DNA from: DATAYF01 sp036272735
GTDB taxonomy: Bacteria > Chloroflexota > Ktedonobacteria > Ktedonobacterales > Ktedonobacteraceae
Length of the DNA: 5,861 nucleotides
NCBI GenBank assembly: GCA_036272735.1
Contig: DATAYF010000290.1
Location: 1 to 5,861, forward strand
Reading direction: 5' to 3'
The notes under the pieces: generated by a model
What the model saw: only the letters and a program-made list of their open reading frames with translations
The model's database searches: none
What the model was told of the DNA's origin: nothing
Shown: positions 3,732-5,861 of the stretch, in pieces
Numbering within the stretch: the stretch's first letter is position 1
Layout: the number at the start of each line of letters is the position of its first letter
Translations under genes and position numbers: made by a program

Positions 3732-5651
3732 ATGGAGCACCCATTACTCGAACAGTTGAAGCAGCGCCCGGTTCTGTGCGACGGGGCTATGGGCACACTG
3801 CTCTACACACGAGGCGTCACCTATGAACAATGTTTCGACGCCGTCAATTTGACCCAACCAGAATTAATTCAAAGTATTCATCAGGAATATATCAGCGCTG
3901 GCGCACAAATTATTGAGACGAACACTTTTGGAGCTAATCGAACCAGGCTAGAAACCTACAACCTGGGGGAACGGGTCCGTGAAATAAACATGCGAGCAGC
4001 CAGCATCGCGAAAGAGGCGCGCGAGGTGGTCGGGCAAAGCGTGTTTATCGCCGGAGCAGTCGGCCCCACAGGACGCCCCATACAAGCGCCCGATGAGCAG
4101 CGTCTCAGCGAGTTACGCGCCATATTCCGCGCCCAGATCGAGGCGCTCCAGGCCGGAGGGGTCGATTTTCTGATCTTAGAGACCTTTTCCAGCCTGGCCG
4201 AATTACGCCAGGCGGTGCTCGCGGCCCAGGAGGTGGGCGGACTACCCATCGTGGCTCAGATGAGCTTCCAGGATGATGGTCATACCCTCGCCGGACAATC
4301 GGCAGCGCGGGTCGCAACCGTGCTCAATGACCTCGGCGTAGATATCCTTGGTGCCAATTGTAGCGTCGGCCCGGCCGCCACGCTCGATGCGTTAAAAGAG
4401 ATTATTGATACCACCAAACATCTCACCCAAACGCAAGCTCCACTCTTTTCAGCCCAGCCAAACGCCGGTTTACCAGCCCGTATAGGCAATCGCTTCTTCT
4501 ATGTCTCCACACCCGAATACTTCGCGGACTACGCGCTGCGCTTTGCCCAGGCGGGTGTCAACCTCATTGGTGGCTGTTGCGGCACGACGCCAAAGCACAT
4601 CGCCGCCATGCGTAAGGCGCTGGACGAACACTACGGCCCAAATGAGCAGCAGGTAGCGGACAATGCACACAAAGCAGCAGCCAACGGCAAAGCTACCATC
4701 GTGATCAATAGCACAGAGAATGAGGTGATGCTGCCGCCACAGGGCACGAAAACGCAGCTTCAGGAAAAGTTAGAGGCAGGCGAGTTCGTCGTCAGCGTTG
4801 AGCTTGATCCACCCAAAGGATTAAATCCCACAAAGTTATTGGATGGCGCGGCGATGCTGCAAAAAGCCGGAGCCGATGTGATCAACATTGCCGATAGTCC
4901 AATGGCCCGCGTGCGCATGAGCTGCCTGGCCCTGGCGCGGCTCATTCAAGACCAGCTTGGCATTGAAACGATTATCCACTTTACGCCGCGTGACCGCAAC
5001 CTGATGGCGCTGCAATCGGAGTTGTTGGGGGCGCACGCGCTCGGCATTCACAATATCCTGGCCGTGACGGGCGATCCGCTACGTGTGGGAGCATATCCCA
5101 ATACGACTGGCGTGTGGGACGTTGATTCTATTGGGCTGATGCGCGTGATTCGTGGCTTGAACGAAGGGCACGATGCCGCCGACTCATCCATCGGAGCGCA
5201 GGCTTCGTTTCATATTGGCTGCGCGCTCAATTTGAACATGACCGATGAAGAAACCGAGCACGAAATCGAGAAATATCACAAAAAAATCGAAGCGGGTGCG
5301 CAGTTCATCATGACGCAGCCCATCTATGAAATCGCGCCCCTGGAACGTTTTTTGCGACGAGCTGGCAAGCCGCCCATTCCAATGCTACTTGGATGCATCC
5401 CCTTGCATAGTGCACGACACGCCGAATACCTGCACAACGAGGTGCCGGGCATGAGTATTCCTGATCGCATACGAGAACGCATGAGACTAGCCGGTGAACA
5501 AAGCCATGAAGAAGGGTTGAAGCTAGCGCAGGAGATGCTAGAAGAGGCCCGCAACATGGTGCAGGGAGTGTACCTCATGCCATCATATAGGCGCTATGAC
5601 GTGGTGAGCGAACTGACGCGCATGCTCAAAGCGAAGCAAGCCGTCAGATAA
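3732..5651 (+). CDS. Bifunctional homocysteine S-methyltransferase / 5,10-methylenetetrahydrofolate reductase
   Basis: The protein (639 residues) fuses two steps of methionine synthesis, as in the YitJ family. Residues 1 to about 300 form a zinc-dependent homocysteine methyltransferase barrel: DGAMGT (17-22), ETNTFGANR (62-70), and the zinc cysteines C210 in GANC and C282-C283 in GGCCGTTPKHI (280-290). After a linker of about 40 residues rich in Ala, Asn and Lys, residues from about 340 form the MTHFR barrel: VSVELDPPKG (354-363, with the likely catalytic Glu357), TPRDRN (418-423), AVTGDP (444-449) and FIMTQPIY (525-532). The reductase makes 5-methyl-THF with a flavin. No folate-binding or cobalamin-binding domain of full MetH is present, so the methyl donor of the first domain cannot be read from the sequence. 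ATG 3732 is preceded by GGGAG (3716-3720) with an 11-base A/T spacer. It is a single-gene unit closed by a terminator. Confidence 0.95.
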   Translation: MEHPLLEQLKQRPVLCDGAMGTLLYTRGVTYEQCFDAVNLTQPELIQSIHQEYISAGAQIIETNTFGANRTRLETYNLGERVREINMRAASIAKEAREVVGQSVFIAGAVGPTGRPIQAPDEQRLSELRAIFRAQIEALQAGGVDFLILETFSSLAELRQAVLAAQEVGGLPIVAQMSFQDDGHTLAGQSAARVATVLNDLGVDILGANCSVGPAATLDALKEIIDTTKHLTQTQAPLFSAQPNAGLPARIGNRFFYVSTPEYFADYALRFAQAGVNLIGGCCGTTPKHIAAMRKALDEHYGPNEQQVADNAHKAAANGKATIVINSTENEVMLPPQGTKTQLQEKLEAGEFVVSVELDPPKGLNPTKLLDGAAMLQKAGADVINIADSPMARVRMSCLALARLIQDQLGIETIIHFTPRDRNLMALQSELLGAHALGIHNILAVTGDPLRVGAYPNTTGVWDVDSIGLMRVIRGLNEGHDAADSSIGAQASFHIGCALNLNMTDEETEHEIEKYHKKIEAGAQFIMTQPIYEIAPLERFLRRAGKPPIPMLLGCIPLHSARHAEYLHNEVPGMSIPDRIRERMRLAGEQSHEEGLKLAQEMLEEARNMVQGVYLMPSYRRYDVVSELTRMLKAKQAVR

Positions 5652-5671
5652 TGTTAAAATAAAAGGCGTAC

Positions 5672-5709
5672 AGGAGCTTTGAGGGATGAACTTCAAAGCT
5701 CCTTTTGTT
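5672..5709 (+). terminator. Intrinsic terminator of the methyltransferase/reductase gene
   Basis: AGGAGCTTTGA (5672-5682) pairs perfectly with TCAAAGCTCCT (5693-5703) around a 10-base loop and is followed by TTTTGTTG. It begins 20 bases after the stop codon. Confidence 0.92.
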
Positions 5710-5778
5710 GTAATAAATACGGGGATTATCCCCTCACAATTTGCGAAAATGTATAGTGTGGCTGCATCAAAATTCCCC

Positions 5779-5807
5779 TTGTCAACACGCATAGCACGTA
5801 GTATACT
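5779..5807 (+). promoter_or_regulatory. Promoter for a gene beyond the right edge
   Basis: TTGTCA (5779-5784, 5/6) and TATACT (5802-5807, 5/6) are separated by exactly 17 bases, giving a start near 5814. No reading frame begins before the window ends. The leader contains a 7-bp inverted repeat, TAGCGAT (5819-5825) with ATCGCTA (5840-5846). The gene it serves is not visible. Confidence 0.6.
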
Positions 5808-5861
5808 TGTACCGTCCTTAGCGATGATTTGCGATAAGTATCGCTATTTTGCGCTAGGTAG

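Overview
The window carries ordinary housekeeping genes of a bacterium, most likely a member of the Chloroflexota (perhaps the Ktedonobacteria). That placement is an impression from protein style and gene mix, such as the DnaX N-terminus, the homocysteine methyltransferase/MTHFR fusion and the Hsp20 N-terminus. It has not been tested against a database. Transcription diverges from about 2530-2780: dnaX, the SRP RNA gene, mtnP and tyrS read leftward, and hsp20 and the methyltransferase/reductase fusion read rightward.

Left part (1-2528, minus strand). tyrS (tyrosyl-tRNA synthetase, GTG start) is followed 38 bases later by mtnP (5'-methylthioadenosine phosphorylase), probably as one transcript. 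Just past mtnP is a strong promoter (TTGACA-17-TACAAT) whose -35 box overlaps the mtnP stop codon. It drives a small-type SRP RNA gene (ffs) that ORF calling does not show. ffs is recognised by its conserved apical hairpin and by a 35-bp helix whose irregular positions are nearly all G.U pairs on the minus strand. After ffs come the first 18 codons of dnaX, cut off by the window edge.

Middle (2529-3731). The hsp20 unit is self-contained: a perfect 11-bp inverted repeat with a 7-base spacer (operator-like), a promoter, a 5' leader with a perfect 16-bp hairpin, a 146-residue small heat-shock protein, and a very strong intrinsic terminator. The unit is bracketed by a direct repeat that is 43/45 identical in its core. 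The left copy holds the tyrS promoter; the right copy holds the same promoter with no gene behind it. The following gap contains two tandem-repeat blocks (7 x 9 bp, and ten units of 12 or 10 bp).

Right part (3732-5861). A 639-residue fusion of a zinc-dependent homocysteine S-methyltransferase and a methylenetetrahydrofolate reductase ends in a clear terminator. A good promoter then points to a gene beyond the window. mtnP (recycling of the methylthio by-product of polyamine synthesis) and the fusion (homocysteine to methionine) both belong to sulfur amino-acid and methyl metabolism. They lie on opposite strands and are not obviously co-regulated.

I see no mobile element genes, CRISPR array or novel multi-gene system. 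The unusual content is in the non-coding DNA around hsp20 and ffs.
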